64,000 nt of DNA from Siphlonurus alternatus. Its lineage: Eukaryota; Arthropoda; Insecta; Ephemeroptera; Siphlonuridae. The stretch is taken from positions 310,001 to 374,000 of the forward strand of contig OX463782.1 in the NCBI GenBank assembly GCA_949825025.1, written 5' to 3'. Every line of letters begins with the position of its first letter. The stretch's first letter is position 1. Shown in pieces: positions 15,241 to 30,345 of the stretch. The position numbers were made by a program, and so were the translations under genes. The notes under the pieces are model-generated. The model worked only from the letters and a program-made list of their open reading frames with translations, did no database searches and was not told the origin of the DNA.

Positions 15241-17460
15241 ATTGAATAAATGAATTGATTTGAATTCAATTAAATAAGTGAATTGAATTGAATTGAATAA
15301 ATGAATTAAATAAATTTGAATTGAATTGAATTGAATTAAATTGAATTTAATTGAATTGAATTGAATTGAATTGAATAAATGAATTGAATTGAATTGAATT
15401 AAATAAGTGAATTGAATTGAATAAATGAACTGAACTGCATTGAATTGAATTGAATTGAATTAATTTGAATTGATTTAAATTGACTTGAATTGAATGAATT
15501 GAATAAATGAATTGAATTGATTTGAATTGAATGTAATTGAATTGAATTGATTTGAATTGAACTGCATTGAATTGAATTGAATTGATTTGAATTGAATTGA
15601 TTTGAATTGAAATGAATTGAATAAATGAATTGAATTGATTTGAATTAATTTGAATTGAATTGATTTGAATTGATTGAATTGAATTAACTTGAATTGAATA
15701 ATTAAATTGAATTGATTTGAATTGAATTAAATTGAATTGAAATAAATTGAATTGAATTGAATAAATGAATTGAATTAACTTGAATTGAATTGAATTGAAA
15801 TGAATTGAATAAATGAATTGAATTGATTCGAATTGAATTGAACTGAAATGAATTGAATTAAATTGAATTAAATTAAATAAGTGAATTGAATTGATTTGAA
15901 TTGAATGAAATTGAATTGAATTGATTTGAATTGAACTGCATTGATTTGAATTGAATTGAATTGATTGAATTGAATTAAATTGAATTAAATTAAATAAGTG
16001 AATTGAATTGAATTGAATAAATGAATTGAATTGAATTGATTTGAATTGAACTGCATTGAAATGAATTGAATTGAATAAATGAATTGAATTGATTTGAATT
16101 GATTTGAATTGAATTAATTTGAATTGAAATGAATTGAATAAATGAATTGAATGGATTTGAATTGATTGAATTGAATTGACTTGAATAAATGAATTGAATT
16201 GATTTGAATTGAATTGAATAAATGAATTGAATTAAATTAAATTGAATTGAATTGAATTAAATTGAATTGAATAAATGAATTGAATGAATGAATTGAATTG
16301 AATTGAATTGATTTGAATTGACTTGAATTGAATAAATAAATTGACTTGATTTGAATTGAATTGAATAAATGAATTGAATTGAATTGAATTAAATAAGTGA
16401 ATTGAATTGAATTGAATAAATGAATTGAATTGAATTGATTTGAATTGAACTGCATTGAATTGAATTGAATTGAATAAATGAATTGAATTGATCTGAATTG
16501 ATTTGAATTGAATTGATTTGAATTGAAATGAATTGAATAAATGAATTGAATTGATTTGAATTAAATTGATTTGAATTGATTGAATTGAATTGACTTGAAT
16601 TGAATAAATGAATTGAATTGATTTGAATTGAATTGAATTAAATTAAATTGAATTAAATTGATTTGAATTGAATCGAATTGAATTGATTTGAATTGAATTG
16701 ATTTGAATTGATTGAATTAAATTGACTTGAATTGAATAATTGAATTGAATTGATTTAAATTGAATTGATTTGAATTGAATCAATTGAATAAATGAATTGA
16801 ATTGATTTGAATTGAATTGAATTAAATTGATTTGAATTGAATCGAATTGAATTGATTTGAATTGATTTGAATTGATTTGAATTGAATTGATTTGAATTGA
16901 AATGAATTGAATTAATGAATTGAATTGATTTGAATTGATTTTAATTGAATTGATTTGAATTGATTGAATTAAATTGACTTGAATTGAATAAATGAATTGA
17001 ATTGATTTGAATTGAATTGAATTAAATTGAATTAAAATAAATTGAATTGAATTGAATAAATGAATTGAATTAAATTATATTGAATTGAATTGAATTGAAT
17101 TGAATTAAATTGAATTGAATTGAATAAATGAATTGAATGAATGAATTGAATTGAATTGATTTGAATTGAATTGAATTGAATAAATGAATTGAATTGCATT
17201 GATTTAAATTGAATTGAATTGAATTGAATAAATGAATTGAATAAATTTGAATTGATTTGAATTAAAATAAATTAAATTGATTTGAATTGAATAAATGAAT
17301 TGAATTGAATTGAATTGAATTGAATTGAATTGAATTGAATTGAATTGATTTGAATTGATTTGATTTGAATTGAATTGACTTGAATTGAATCAATTGAATA
17401 AATGAATTGAATTGATTTGAATTGAATTAAATTGAATTAAATTGATTTGAATTGAATCGA
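15240..17460. repeat. Isolated family C island inside the family B array
   Basis: This stretch carries the full family C marker order: gaactgaactgc at 15427, gattcg at 15825 (398 bp later), gatctg at 16490, then TCAATTGAATAAATG words and TCGAA pentamers. It is flanked on both sides by T7-bearing family B units (T7 at 14910 and 17888). Collinearity is best with about 2.65-6.0 kb, but with only one gattcg, so it lacks the 537 bp expansion. It leaves family C just after a gaatcgaattg word near 17456. Confidence 0.78.
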
Positions 17461-20400
17461 ATTGAATTGAATTGAATTGAATTGACTTGAATTGAATGAA
17501 TTGAATAAATGAATTGAATTGAATTGAATTGAATTGAATTGAATTGAATTGAATTGAATAAATGAATTGAATAAATTTGAATTGATTTGAATTGAATTAA
17601 ATTGAATTGAATTGAATTGACTTGAATTGAATGAATTGAATAAATGAATTGAATTGAATGAAATTGAATTGAAATGATTTGAATTGAATTGAATTGAATT
17701 GAATTGAATTGAATGAATTAAATAAATAAATTGACTTGATTTGAATTGAATTGAATAAATGAATTGAATTGAATTAAATAAGTGAATTGAATTGAATTGA
17801 ATAAATGAATTGAATTGAATTGATTTGAATTGAACTGCATTGAATTGAATTGAATTGAATTGAATAAATGAATTGAATTGATTTGAATTTTTTTGAATTG
17901 AATTGAATTGATTTGAATTGAATTGACTTAAATTGAATGAATTGAATAAATGAATTGAATTGAATTGATTTGAATTGAATTGATTTGAATTGAATTGATT
18001 TGTATTGAATTGAATTGAATTGAATTGATTTGAATTGAACTGCATTGAATTGAATTGAATAAATGAATTAAATTGATTTGAATTGATTTGAATTGATTTG
18101 AATTGAATTGATTTGAATTGAAATGAATTGAATAATTGATTTGAATTGATTTGAATTGAATTGATTTGAATTGATTGAATTGACTTGAATTGAATAAATA
18201 AATTGAATTGATTTGAATTGAATTGAATTAAATTGAATTGAAATAAATTGAATTGAATTATATAAATGAATTGAATTAAATTAAATTGAATTGAATTGAA
18301 TAATTGAATTGAATGAATGAATTGAATTGAATTGAATTAAATTGAATAAATGAATTGAATTGCATTGATTTGAATTGAATTGAATTGAATAAATGAATTG
18401 AATAAATTTGAATTGATTTGAATTAAATTGAATTGAATTGAATTGAATTGAATAAATGAATTGAATTGATTTGAATTGAATGAAATTGAATTGAATTGAT
18501 TTGAATTGAATTGAATTGAATTGAATTGAATTGAATTGAATGAATTGAATAAATAAATTGACTTGATTTGAATTGAATTGAATAAATGAATTAAATTGAA
18601 TTGAATTGAATTGATTTGAATTGAACTGCATTGAATTGAATTGAATTGATTTGAATTGAATTGAATTGATTTGAATTGAAATGAATTGAATAAATGAATT
18701 GAATTGAATTGAATTGATTTGAATTGAACTGCATTGAATTGAATTGAATTGAATTGAATAAATGAATTGATTTGAATTGATTTGAATTGAATTGATTTGA
18801 ATTGAAATGAATTGAATAAATGAATTGAATTGATTTGAATTGATTTGAATTGATTTGAATTGATTGAATTGAAATGACTTGAATTGAATAAATGAATTGA
18901 ATTGATTTGAATTGATTTGAATTGAATTGATTTGAATTGAAATGAATTGAATTAATGAATTGAAATGAATTAATGAATTGAATTGATTTGAATTGATTTG
19001 AATTGAATTGATTTGAATTGTTTGAATTAAATTGACTTGAATTGAATAAATGAATTGAATTGATTTGAATTGAATTAAATTGAATTGAAATAAATTGAAT
19101 TGAATTGAATAAATGAATTGAATTAAATTATATTGAATTGAATTGAATTAAATTGAATTGAATTGAATAAATGAATTGAATGAATGAATTGAATTGAATT
19201 GAATTGATTTGAATTGAATTGAATTGAATTGAATAAATGAATTGAATAAATGAATTGAATTGAATGAAATTGAATTGAATTGAATTGAATTGAATTGAAT
19301 AGAATTGAATGAATTGAATAAATAAATTGACTTGATTTGAATTGAATTGAATGAATGAATTGAATTGAATTAAATAAGTGAATTGAATTGAATAAATGAA
19401 TTGAATTGAATTGAATTGATTTGAATTGAACTGCATTGAATTGAATTGAATTGAATTGAATAAATGAATTGAATTGATTTGAATTTTTTTGAATTGAATT
19501 GAATTGATTTGAATTGAATTGACTTAAATTGAATGAATTGAATAAATGAATTGAATTGATTTGAATTGAATTGATTTGAATTGAATTGAATTGATTTGAA
19601 TTGAATTGAATTGAATTGAATTGAATTGAATTGAATTGACTTGAATTGAATTAATTGAATAAATAAATTGACTTGATTTGAATTGAATTGAATAAATGAA
19701 TTGAATTGAATTCAATTAAATAAGTGAATTGAATTGAATTGAATAAATGAATTGAATTGAATTGATTTGAATTGAACTGCATTGAATTGAATTGAATTGA
19801 ATAAATGAATTGAATTGATTTGAATTGATTTGAATTGATTTGAATTGAAATGAATTGAATAAATGAATTGAATTGATTTGAATTGATTTGAATTGAATTG
19901 ATTTGAATTGATTGAATTGAATTGACTTGAATTGAATAAATGAATTGAATTAATTTGAATTGAATTGAATTAAATTGAATTGAAATAAATTGAATTGAAT
20001 TATATAAATGAATTGAATTAAACTAAATTGAATTGAATTGAATAATTGAATTGAATGAATGAATTGAATTGAATTGAATTAAATTGAATAAATGAATTGA
20101 ATAGCATTGATTTGAATTGAATTGAATTGAATAAATGAATTGAATAAATTTGAATTGATTTGAATTGAATTAAATTGAATTTAATTGAATTGAATTGAAT
20201 TGAATAAATGAACTGAATTGATTTGAATTGAATGAAATTGAATTGAATTGAATTAAATTGAATTGAATTGACTTGAATTGAATGAATTGAATAAATAAAT
20301 TGACTTGATTTGAATTGAATTTAATAAATAAATTGAATTGAATTGAATTGAATTAAATAAGTGAATTGAATTGAATTGAATAAATGAATTAAATTGAATT

Positions 20401-23400
20401 GAATTGAATTGATTTGAATTGAACTGCATTGAATTGAATTGAATTGATTTGAATTGATTTGAATTGAAATGAATTGAATAAATGAATTGAATTGAATTGA
20501 ATTGATTTGAATTGAACTGCATTGAATTGAATTGAATAAATGAATTGAATAAATGAATTGAATTGATTTGAATTGATTTGAATTGATTTGAATTGAAATT
20601 AATTGAATAAATGAATTGAATTGATTTGAATTGATTTGAATTGAATTGATTTGAATTGATTGAATTGAATTGACTTGAATTGAATAAATGAATTGAATTG
20701 ATTTGAATTGAATTAAATTGAATTGAAATAAATTGAATTGAATTATATAAATGAATTGAAATAAATTAAATTGAATTGAATTGAATAATTGAATTGAATG
20801 AATGAATTGAATTGAATTGAATTGAATTGAATTGAATTGAATTGAATAAATGAATTGAATAAATGAATTGAATTGAATGAAATTGAATTGAATTGAATTG
20901 AATTGAATTGAATTGAATGAATTGAATAAATAAATTGACTTGATTTGAATTGAATTGAATAAATGAATTGAATTGAATTAAATAAGTGAATTGAATTGAA
21001 TTGAATAAATGAATTGAATTGAATTGAATTGATTTGAACTGCATTGAATTGAATTGAATTGAATTGAATAAATGAATTGAATTGATTTGAATTTTTTTGA
21101 ATTGAATTGAATTGATTTGAATTGAATTGACTTAAATTGAATGAATTGAATAAATGAATTGAATTGAATTGATTTGAATTGAATTGATTTGAATTGAATT
21201 GAATTGATTTGAATTGAATTGAATTGAATTGATTTGAATTGAAATGAATTGAATAAATGAATTGAATTGATTTGAATTGATTTGAATTGATTTGAATTGA
21301 TTGAATTGAATTGACTTGAATTGAATAAATGAATTGAATTGATTTGAATTGATTTGAATTGAATTGATTTGAATTGAAATGAATTGAATTAATGAATTGA
21401 AATGAATTAATGAATTGAATTGATTTGAATTGATTTGAATTGAATTGATTTGAATTGATTGAATTAAATTGACTTGAATTGAATAAATGAATTGAATTGA
21501 TTTGAATTGAATTAAATTGAATTGAAATAAATTGAATTGAATTGAATAAATGAATTGAATTAAATTATATTGAATTGAATTGAATTGAATTGAATAAATG
21601 AATTGAATGAATGAATTGAATTGAATTGAATTGATTTGAATTGAATTGAATTGAATTGAATAAATGAATTGAATAAATGAATTGAATTGAATGAAATTGA
21701 ATTGAATTGAATTGAATTGAATTGAATTGAATGAATTGAATAAATAAATTGACTTGATTTGAATTGAATTGAATTGAATGAATGAATTGAATTGAATTAA
21801 ATAAGTGAATTGAATTGAATTGAATAAATGAATTGAATTGAATTGAATTGATTTGAATTGAACTGCATTGAATTGAATTGAATTGAATAAATGAATTGAA
21901 TTGATTTGAATTTTTTTGAATTGAATTGAATTGATTTGAATTGACTTAAATTGAATGAATTGAATAAATGAATTGAATTGATTTGAATTGAATTGATTTG
22001 AATTGAATTGAATTGATTTGAATTGAATTGAATTGAATTGAATTGAATTGAATTGACTTGAATTGAATTAATTGAATAAATAAATTGACTTGATTTGAAT
22101 TGAATTGAATAAATGAATTGAATTGAATTCAATTAAATAAGTGAATTGAATTGAATTGAATAAATGAATTGAATTGAATTGATTTGAATTGAACTGCATT
22201 GAATTGAATTGAATTGAATAAATGAATTGAATTGATTTGAATTGATTTAAATTGATTTGAATTGATTTGAATTGAAATGAATTGAATAAATGAATTGAAT
22301 TGATTTGAATTGATTTGAATTGAATTGATTTGAATTGATTGAATTGAATTGACTTGAATTGAATAAATGAATTGAATTGATTTGAATTGAATTGAATTAA
22401 ATTGAATTGAAATAAATTGAATTGAATTATATAAATGAATTGAATTAAACTAAATTGAATTGAATTGAATAATTGAATTGAATGAATGAATTGAATTGAA
22501 TTGAATTAAATTGAATAAATGAATTGAATAGCATTGATTTGAATTGAATTGAATTGAATAAATGAATTGAATAAATTTGAATTGATTTGAATTGAATTAA
22601 ATTGAATTGAATTGAATTGAATAAATGAACTGAATTGATTTGAATTGAATGAAATTGAATTGAATTGAATTAAATTGAATTGAATTGACTTGAATTGAAT
22701 GAATTGAATAAATAAATTGACTTGATTTGAATTGAATTTAATAAATAAATTGAATTGAATTGAATTGAATTAAATAAGTGAATTGAATTGAATTGAATAA
22801 ATGAATTAAATTGAATTGAATTGAATTGATTTGAATTGAACTGCATTGAATTGAATTGAATTGATTTGAATTGATTTGAATTGAAATGAATTGAATAAAT
22901 GAATTGAATTGAATTGAATTGATTTGAATTGAACTGCATTGAATTGAATTGAATAAATGAATTGAATAAATGAATTGAATTGATTTGAATTGATTTGAAT
23001 TGATTTGAATTGAAATTAATTGAATAAATGAATTGAATTGATTTGAATTGATTTGAATTGAATTGATTTGAATTGATTGAATTGAATTGACTTGAATTGA
23101 ATAAATGAATTGAATTGATTTGAATTGAATTAAATTGAATTGAAATAAATTGAATTGAATTATATAAATGAATTGAATTAAATTAAATTGAATTGAATTG
23201 AATAATTGAATTGCATGAATGAATTGAATTGAATTGAATTGATTTGAATTGAATTGAATTGAATAAATGAATTGAATAAATGAATTGAATTGAATGAAAT
23301 TGAATTGAATTGAATTGAATTGAATTGAATGAATTGAATAAATAAATTGACTTGATTTGAATTGAATTGAATAAATGAATTGAATTGAATAAATGAATTG

Positions 23401-26400
23401 AATTGAATTGAATTGATTTGAACTGCATTGAATTGAATTGAATTGAATTGAATAAATGAATTGAATTGATTTGAATTTTTTTGAATTGAATTGAATTGAT
23501 TTGAATTGAATTGACTTAAATTGAATGAATTGAATAAATGAATTGAATTGAATTGATTTGAATTGAATTGATTTGAATTGAATTGAATTGATTTGAATTG
23601 AATTGAATTGAATTGAATTGAATTGAATTGAATTGAATTAATTGAATAAATGAATTGAATTGAATTCAATTAAATAAGTGAATTGAATTGAATTGAGTAA
23701 ATGAATTGAATTGAATTGATTTGAATTGAACTGCATTGAATTGAATTGAATTGAATAAATGAATTGAATTGATTTGAATTGATTTGAATTGATTTGAATT
23801 GAAATGAATTGAATAAATGAATTGAATTGATTTGAATTGATTTGAATTGAATTGATTTGAATTGATTGAATTGAATTGACTTGAATTGAATAAATGAATT
23901 GAATTGATTTGAATTGAATTGAATTAAATTGAATTGAAATAAATTGAATTGAATTATATAAATGAATTGAATTAAACTAAATTGAATTGAATTGAATAAT
24001 TGAATTGAATGAATGAATTGAATTGAATTGAATTAAATTGAATAAATGAATTGAATTGCATTGATTTGAATTGAATTGAATTGAATAAATGAATTGAATA
24101 AATTTGAATTGATTTGAATTGAATTAAATTGAATTTAATTGAATTGAATTGAATTGAATTGAATTGAATAAATGAATTGAATTGATTTGAATTGAATGAA
24201 ATTGAATTGAATTGATTTGAATTGAATTGAATTGAATTGAATTGAATTGACTTGAATTGAATGAATTGAATAAATAAATTGACTTGATTTGAATTGAATT
24301 TAATAAATAAATTGAATTGAATTGAATTGAATTAAATAAGTGAATTGAATTGAATTGAATAAATGAATTAAATTGAATTGAATTGAATTGATTTGAATTG
24401 AACTGCATTGAATTGAATTGAATTGATTTGAATTGATTTGAATTGAAATGAATTGAATAAATGAATTGAATTGAATTGAATTGATTTGAATTGAACTGCA
24501 TTGAATTGAATTGAATAAATGAATTGAATAAATGAATTGAATTGATTTGAATTGATTTGATTTGAATTGAAATTAATTGAATAAATGAATTAAATTGATT
24601 TGAATTGATTTGAATTGAATTGATTTGAATTGATTGAATTGACTTGAATTGAATAAATGAATTGAATTGATTTGAATTGAATTGAATTGAATTGAAATAA
24701 ATTGAATTGAATTGAATAAATGAATTGAATTGATTTGAATTGATTTGAATTGATTTGAATTGATTGAATTGAATTGACTTGAATTGAATAAATGAATTGA
24801 ATTGATTTGAATTGATTTGAATTGAATTGATTTGAATTGAAATGAATTGAATTAATGAATTGAAATGAATTAATGAATTGAATTGATTTGAATTGATTTG
24901 AATTGAATTGATTTGAATTGATTGAATTAAATTGACTTGAATTGAATAAATGAATTGAATTGATTTGAATTGAATTAAATTGAATTGAAATAAATTGAAT
25001 TGAATTGAATAAATGAATTGAATTAAATTATATTGAATTGAATTGAATTAAATTGAATTGAATTGAATAAATGAATTGAATGAATGAATTGAATTGAATT
25101 GAATTGATTTGAATTGAATTGAATTGAATTGAATAAATGAATTGAATAAATGAATTGAATTGAATGAAATTGAATTGAATTGAATTGAATTGAATTGAAT
25201 TGAATTGAATGAATTGAATAAATAAATTGACTTGATTTGAATTGAATTGAATGAATGAATTGAATTGAATTAAATAAGTGAATTGAATTGAATTGAATAA
25301 ATGAATTGAATTGAATTGAATTGATTTGAATTGAACTGCATTGAATTGAATTGAATTGAATTGAATTGAATAAATGAATTGAATTGATTTGAATTTTTTT
25401 GAATTGAATTGAATTGATTTGAATTGACTTAAATTGAATGAATTGAATAAATGAATTGAATTGATTTGAATTGAATTGATTTGAATTGAATTGAATTGAT
25501 TTGAATTGAATTGAATTGAATTGAATTGAATTGAATTGACTTGAATTGAATTAATTGAATAAATAAATTGACTTGATTTGAATTGAATTGAATAAATGAA
25601 TTGAATTGAATTCAATTAAATAAGTGAATTGAATTGAATTGAATAAATGAATTGAATTGAATTGATTTGAATTGAACTGCATTGAATTGAATTGAATTGA
25701 ATAAATGAATTGAATTGATTTGAATTGATTTGAATTGATTTGAATTGATTTGAATTGAAATGAATTGAATAAATGAATTGAATTGATTTGAATTGATTTG
25801 AATTGAATTGATTTGAATTGATTGAATTGAATTGACTTGAATTGAATAAATGAATTGAATTGATTTGAATTGAATTGAATTAAATTGAATTGAAATAAAT
25901 TGAATTGAATTATATAAATGAATTGAATTAAACTAAATTGAATTGAATTGAATAATTGAATTGAATGAATGAATTGAATTGAATTGAATTAAATTGAATA
26001 AATGAATTGAATAGCATTGATTTGAATTGAATTGAATTGAATAAATGAATTGAATAAATTTGAATTGATTTGAATTGAATTAAATTGAATTGAATTGAAT
26101 AAATGAACTGAATTGATTTGAATTGAATGAAATTGAATTGAATTGAATTAAATTGAATTGAATTGACTTGAATTGAATGAATTGAATAAATAAATTGACT
26201 TGATTTGAATTGAATTTAATAAATAAATTGAATTGAATTGAATTGAATTAAATAAGTGAATTGAATTGAATTGAATAAATGAATTAAATTGAATTGAATT
26301 GAATTGATTTGAATTGAACTGCATTGAATTGAATTGAATTGATTTGAATTGATTTGAATTGAAATGAATTGAATAAATGAATTGAATTGAATTGAATTGA

Positions 26401-27200
26401 TTTGAATTGAACTGCATTGAATTGAATTGAATAAATGAATTGAATAAATGAATTGAATTGATTTGAATTGATTTGAATTGATTTGAATTGAAATTAATTG
26501 AATAAATGAATTGAATTGATTTGAATTGATTTGAATTGAATTGATTTGAATTGATTGAATTGAATTGACTTGAATTGAATAAATGAATTGAATTGATTTG
26601 AATTGAAATAAATTGAATTGAATTATATAAATGAATTGAATTAAATTAAATTGAATTGAATTGAATAATTGAATTGCATGAATGAATTGAATTGAATTGA
26701 ATTGATTTGAATTGAATTGAATTGAATAAATGAATTGAATAAATGAATTGAATTGAATGAAATTGAATTGAATTGAATTGAATTGAATTGAATTGAATGA
26801 ATTGAATAAATAAATTGACTTGATTTGAATTGAATTGAATAAATGAATTGAATTGAATTAAATAAGTGAATTGAATTGAATTGAATAAATGAATTGAATT
26901 GAATTGAATTGATTTGAACTGCATTGAATTGAATTGAATTGAATTGAATTGAATAAATGAATTGAATTGATTTGAATTTTTTTGAATTGAATTGAATTGA
27001 TTTGAATTGAATTGACTTAAATTGAATGAATTGAATAAATGAATTGAATTGAATTGATTTGAATTGAATTGATTTGAATTGAATTGAATTGATTTGAATT
27101 GAATTGAATTGAATTGAATTGAATTGAATTGAATTGAATTGAATTGAATTAATTGAATAAATGAATTGAATTGAATTCAATTAAATAAGTGAATTGAATT
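17460..27200. repeat. Family B array with compound 2.4-3.5 kb periods
   Basis: T7 markers lie at 17888, 19484, 21092, 21911, 23476, 25394 and 26977. tatataaatg lies at 18259, 20001, 20744, 22428, 23161, 23955, 25911 and 26624. Segments repeat at 2417-2427 bp (20001 to 22428; 19484 to 21911) and at 3478-3511 bp (21911 to 25394; 23476 to 26977; 22670-22939 to 26148-26417). Two subunit types alternate: one has taaactaaattg after tatataaatg (20001, 22428, 23955, 25911), the other taaattaaattg (20744, 23161, 26624). Confidence 0.8.
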
Positions 27201-30200
27201 GAATTGAGTAAATGAATTGAATTGAATTGATTTGAATTGAACTGCATTGAATTGAATTGAATTGAATAAATGAATTGAATTGATTTGAATTGATTTGAAT
27301 TGAAATGAATTGAATAAATGAATTGAATTGATTTGAATTGATTTGAATTGAATTGATTTGAATTGATTGAATTGACTTGAATTGAATAAATGAATTGAAT
27401 TGATTTGAATTGAATTGAATTAAATTGAATTGAAATAAATTGAATTGAATTATATAAATGAATTGAATTAAACTAAATTGAATTGAATTGAATAATTGAA
27501 TTGAATGAATGAATTGAATTGAATTGAATTAAATTGAATAAATGAATTGAATTGCATTGATTTGAATTGAATTGAATTGAATAAATGAATTGAATAAATT
27601 TGAATTGATTTGAATTGAATTAAATTGAATTTAATTGAATTGAATTGAATTGAATTGAATTGAATTGAATAAATGAATTGAATTGATTTGAATTGAATGA
27701 AATTGAATTGAATTGATTTGAATTGAATTGAATTGAATTAAATTGAATTGAATTGACTTGAATTGAATGAATTGAATAAATAAATTGACTTGATTTGAAT
27801 TGAATTTAATAAATAAATTGAATTGAATTGAATTGAATTAAATAAGTGAATTGAATTGAATTGAATAAATGAATTAAATTGAATTGAATTGAATTGATTT
27901 GAATTGAACTGCATTGAATTGAATTGAATTGATTTGAATTGATTTGAATTGAAATGAATTGAATAAATGAATTGAATTGAATTGAATTGATTTGAATTGA
28001 ACTGCATTGAATTGAATTGAATAAATGAATTGAATAAATGAATTGAATTGATTTGAATTGATTTGATTTGAATTGAAATTAATTGAATAAATGAATTAAA
28101 TTGATTTGAATTGATTTGAATTGAATTGATTTGAATTGATTGAATTGACTTGAATTGAATAAATGAATTGAATTGATTTGAATTGAATTAAATTGAATTG
28201 AAATAAATTGAATTGAATTATATAAATGAATTGAATTAAATTAAATTGAATTGAATTGAATAATTGAATTGAATTGAACTGAATTGAATTGAATTGAATT
28301 GAATTGAATTGAATAAATGAATTAAATTGAATTGAATTGAATTGATTTGAATTGAACTGCATTGAATTGAATTGAATTGATTTGAATTGATTTGAATTGA
28401 AATGAATTGAATTGATTTGAATTGATTTGAATTGATTTGAATTGATTTGAATTGATTGAATTGAATAAATGAATTGAATTGATTTGAATTGAATTGAATT
28501 GAATTGAATTGAATTGAATTGAATTGAATTGAATTGAATAAATGAATTGAATTGCATTGATTTGAATTGAATTGAATTGAATTGAATTGATTTCAATTGA
28601 AATGAATTGAATAAATGAATTGAATTGATTTGAATTGATTTGAATTGAATTGATTTGAATTGATTGAATTGAATTGACTTGAATTGAATAAATGAATTGA
28701 ATTGATTTGAATTGATTTGAATTGAATTGATTTGAATTGAAATGAATTGAATTAATGAATTGAAATGAATTGAATTAATGAATTGAATTGATTTGAATTG
28801 ATTTGAATTGATTGAATTAAATTGACTTGAATTGACTTGAATTGAATGAATTGAATAAATAAATTGACTTGATTTGAATTGAATTTAATAAATAAATTGA
28901 ATTGAATTGAATTGAATTAAATAAGTGAATTGAATTGAATTGAATAAATGAATTAAATTGAATTGAATTGAATTGATTTGAATTGAACTGCATTGAATTG
29001 AATTGAATTGATTTGAATTGATTTGAATTGAAATGAATTGAATAAATGAATTGAATTGAATTGAATTGATTTGAATTGAACTGCATTGAATTGAATTGAA
29101 TAAATGAATTGAATAAATGAATTGAATTGATTTGAATTGATTTGAATTGAAATTAATTGAATAAATGAATTGAATTGATTTGAATTGAATTGATTTGAAT
29201 TGATTGAATTGAATTGACTTGAATTGAATAAATGAATTGAATTGATTTGTATTGAATTAAATTGAATTGAAATAAATTGAATTGAATTATATAAATGAAT
29301 TGAATTAAATTAAATTGAATTGAATTGAATAATTGAATTGAATGAATGAATTGAATTGAATTGAATTGAATTAAATTGAATAAATGAATTGAATTGCATT
29401 GATTTGAATTGAATTGAATTGAATTGAATTGAATAAATGAATTGAATAAATTTGAATTGATTTGAATTGATTTGAATTGAATTAAATTGAATTGAATTTA
29501 ATTGAATTGAATTGAATAAATGAATTGAATTGATTTGAATTGAATGAAATTGAATTGAATTGAATTGAATTGAATTGAATTGAATTGAATTGAATTGAAT
29601 TGAATTGAATAAATGAATTGAATTGCATTGATTTGAATTGAATTGAATTGAATAAACGAATTTAATTGATTTGAATTGATTTGAATTAAATTGATTTAAA
29701 TTGATTTGAATTGAATTGATTTGAATTGAAATGAATTGAATAAATGAATTGATTTGAATTGATTTGAATTGATTGAATTGAATTGACTTGAATTGAATTA
29801 AATTGATATAAATTGAATTGAATTGAATTGAATTGAATAATTGAATTGATTTGAATTGAATTGAATTGAATTGAATTGATTTGAATTGAATTGAATTGAA
29901 TTGAATAAATGAATTGAATTGATTTGAATTGAATTGAATTGAATTGAATTGAATTGAATTGAATAAATGAATTGAATTGCATTGATTTGAATTGAATTGA
30001 ATTGAATTAATGAATTTAATTGATTTGAATTGATTTGAATTGAATTGATTTGAATTGATTTGAATTGAATTGATTTGAATTGAAATGAATTGAATAAATG
30101 AATTGAATTGATTTGAATTGATTTGAATTGATTGAATTGAATTGACTTGAATTGAATAAATGAATTGAATTAAATTAAATTGAATTGAATTGAATTAAAT

Positions 30201-30345
30201 TGAATTGAATTGAATTAAATTGAATTGAATAAATAAATTGAATGAATGAATTGAATTGAATTGATTTGAATTGAATTGAATTGAATTGAATTGAATTGAA
30301 TTGAATTGAATTGAATTGAATTGAATTGAATAAATGAATTGAATT
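27200..30345. repeat. 3.15 kb tandem duplication, first copy
   Basis: The block starts near the rare word gagtaaatg (27206) and its features repeat downstream at 3145-3160 bp. Pairs are gagtaaatg 27206/30351, tatataaatg 27451/30596, 28219/31374 and 29288/32448, and the rare word aataaacgaattt with its C at 29657/32807. The segment 29686-29982 has an identical reverse-strand translation to 32836-33132. The unit is a family B variant lacking the T7 run. Confidence 0.9.

Larger units (their letters stand above)
8420..26983. repeat. T7-run marker of family B, eleven copies in this span
   Basis: A run of seven T (TTGAA TTTTT TTGAA, so the TTTTT pentamer stays in register) occurs at 8420, 10221, 13230, 14910, 17888, 19484, 21092, 21911, 23476, 25394 and 26977. 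A twelfth copy is at 63687. Each follows a gaattgattt word and precedes two to four plain TTGAA units. I saw no other run of six or more T in the window, and none between 27 and 63.6 kb, so it is a clean diagnostic for one branch of family B. Confidence 0.9.

Noticed and set aside
15240..17460. Transposon insertion as the cause of the family C island
   Set aside because: The island is the same TTGAA satellite as its surroundings. No terminal inverted repeats, coding sequence, poly-A tail or target-site duplication can be seen.
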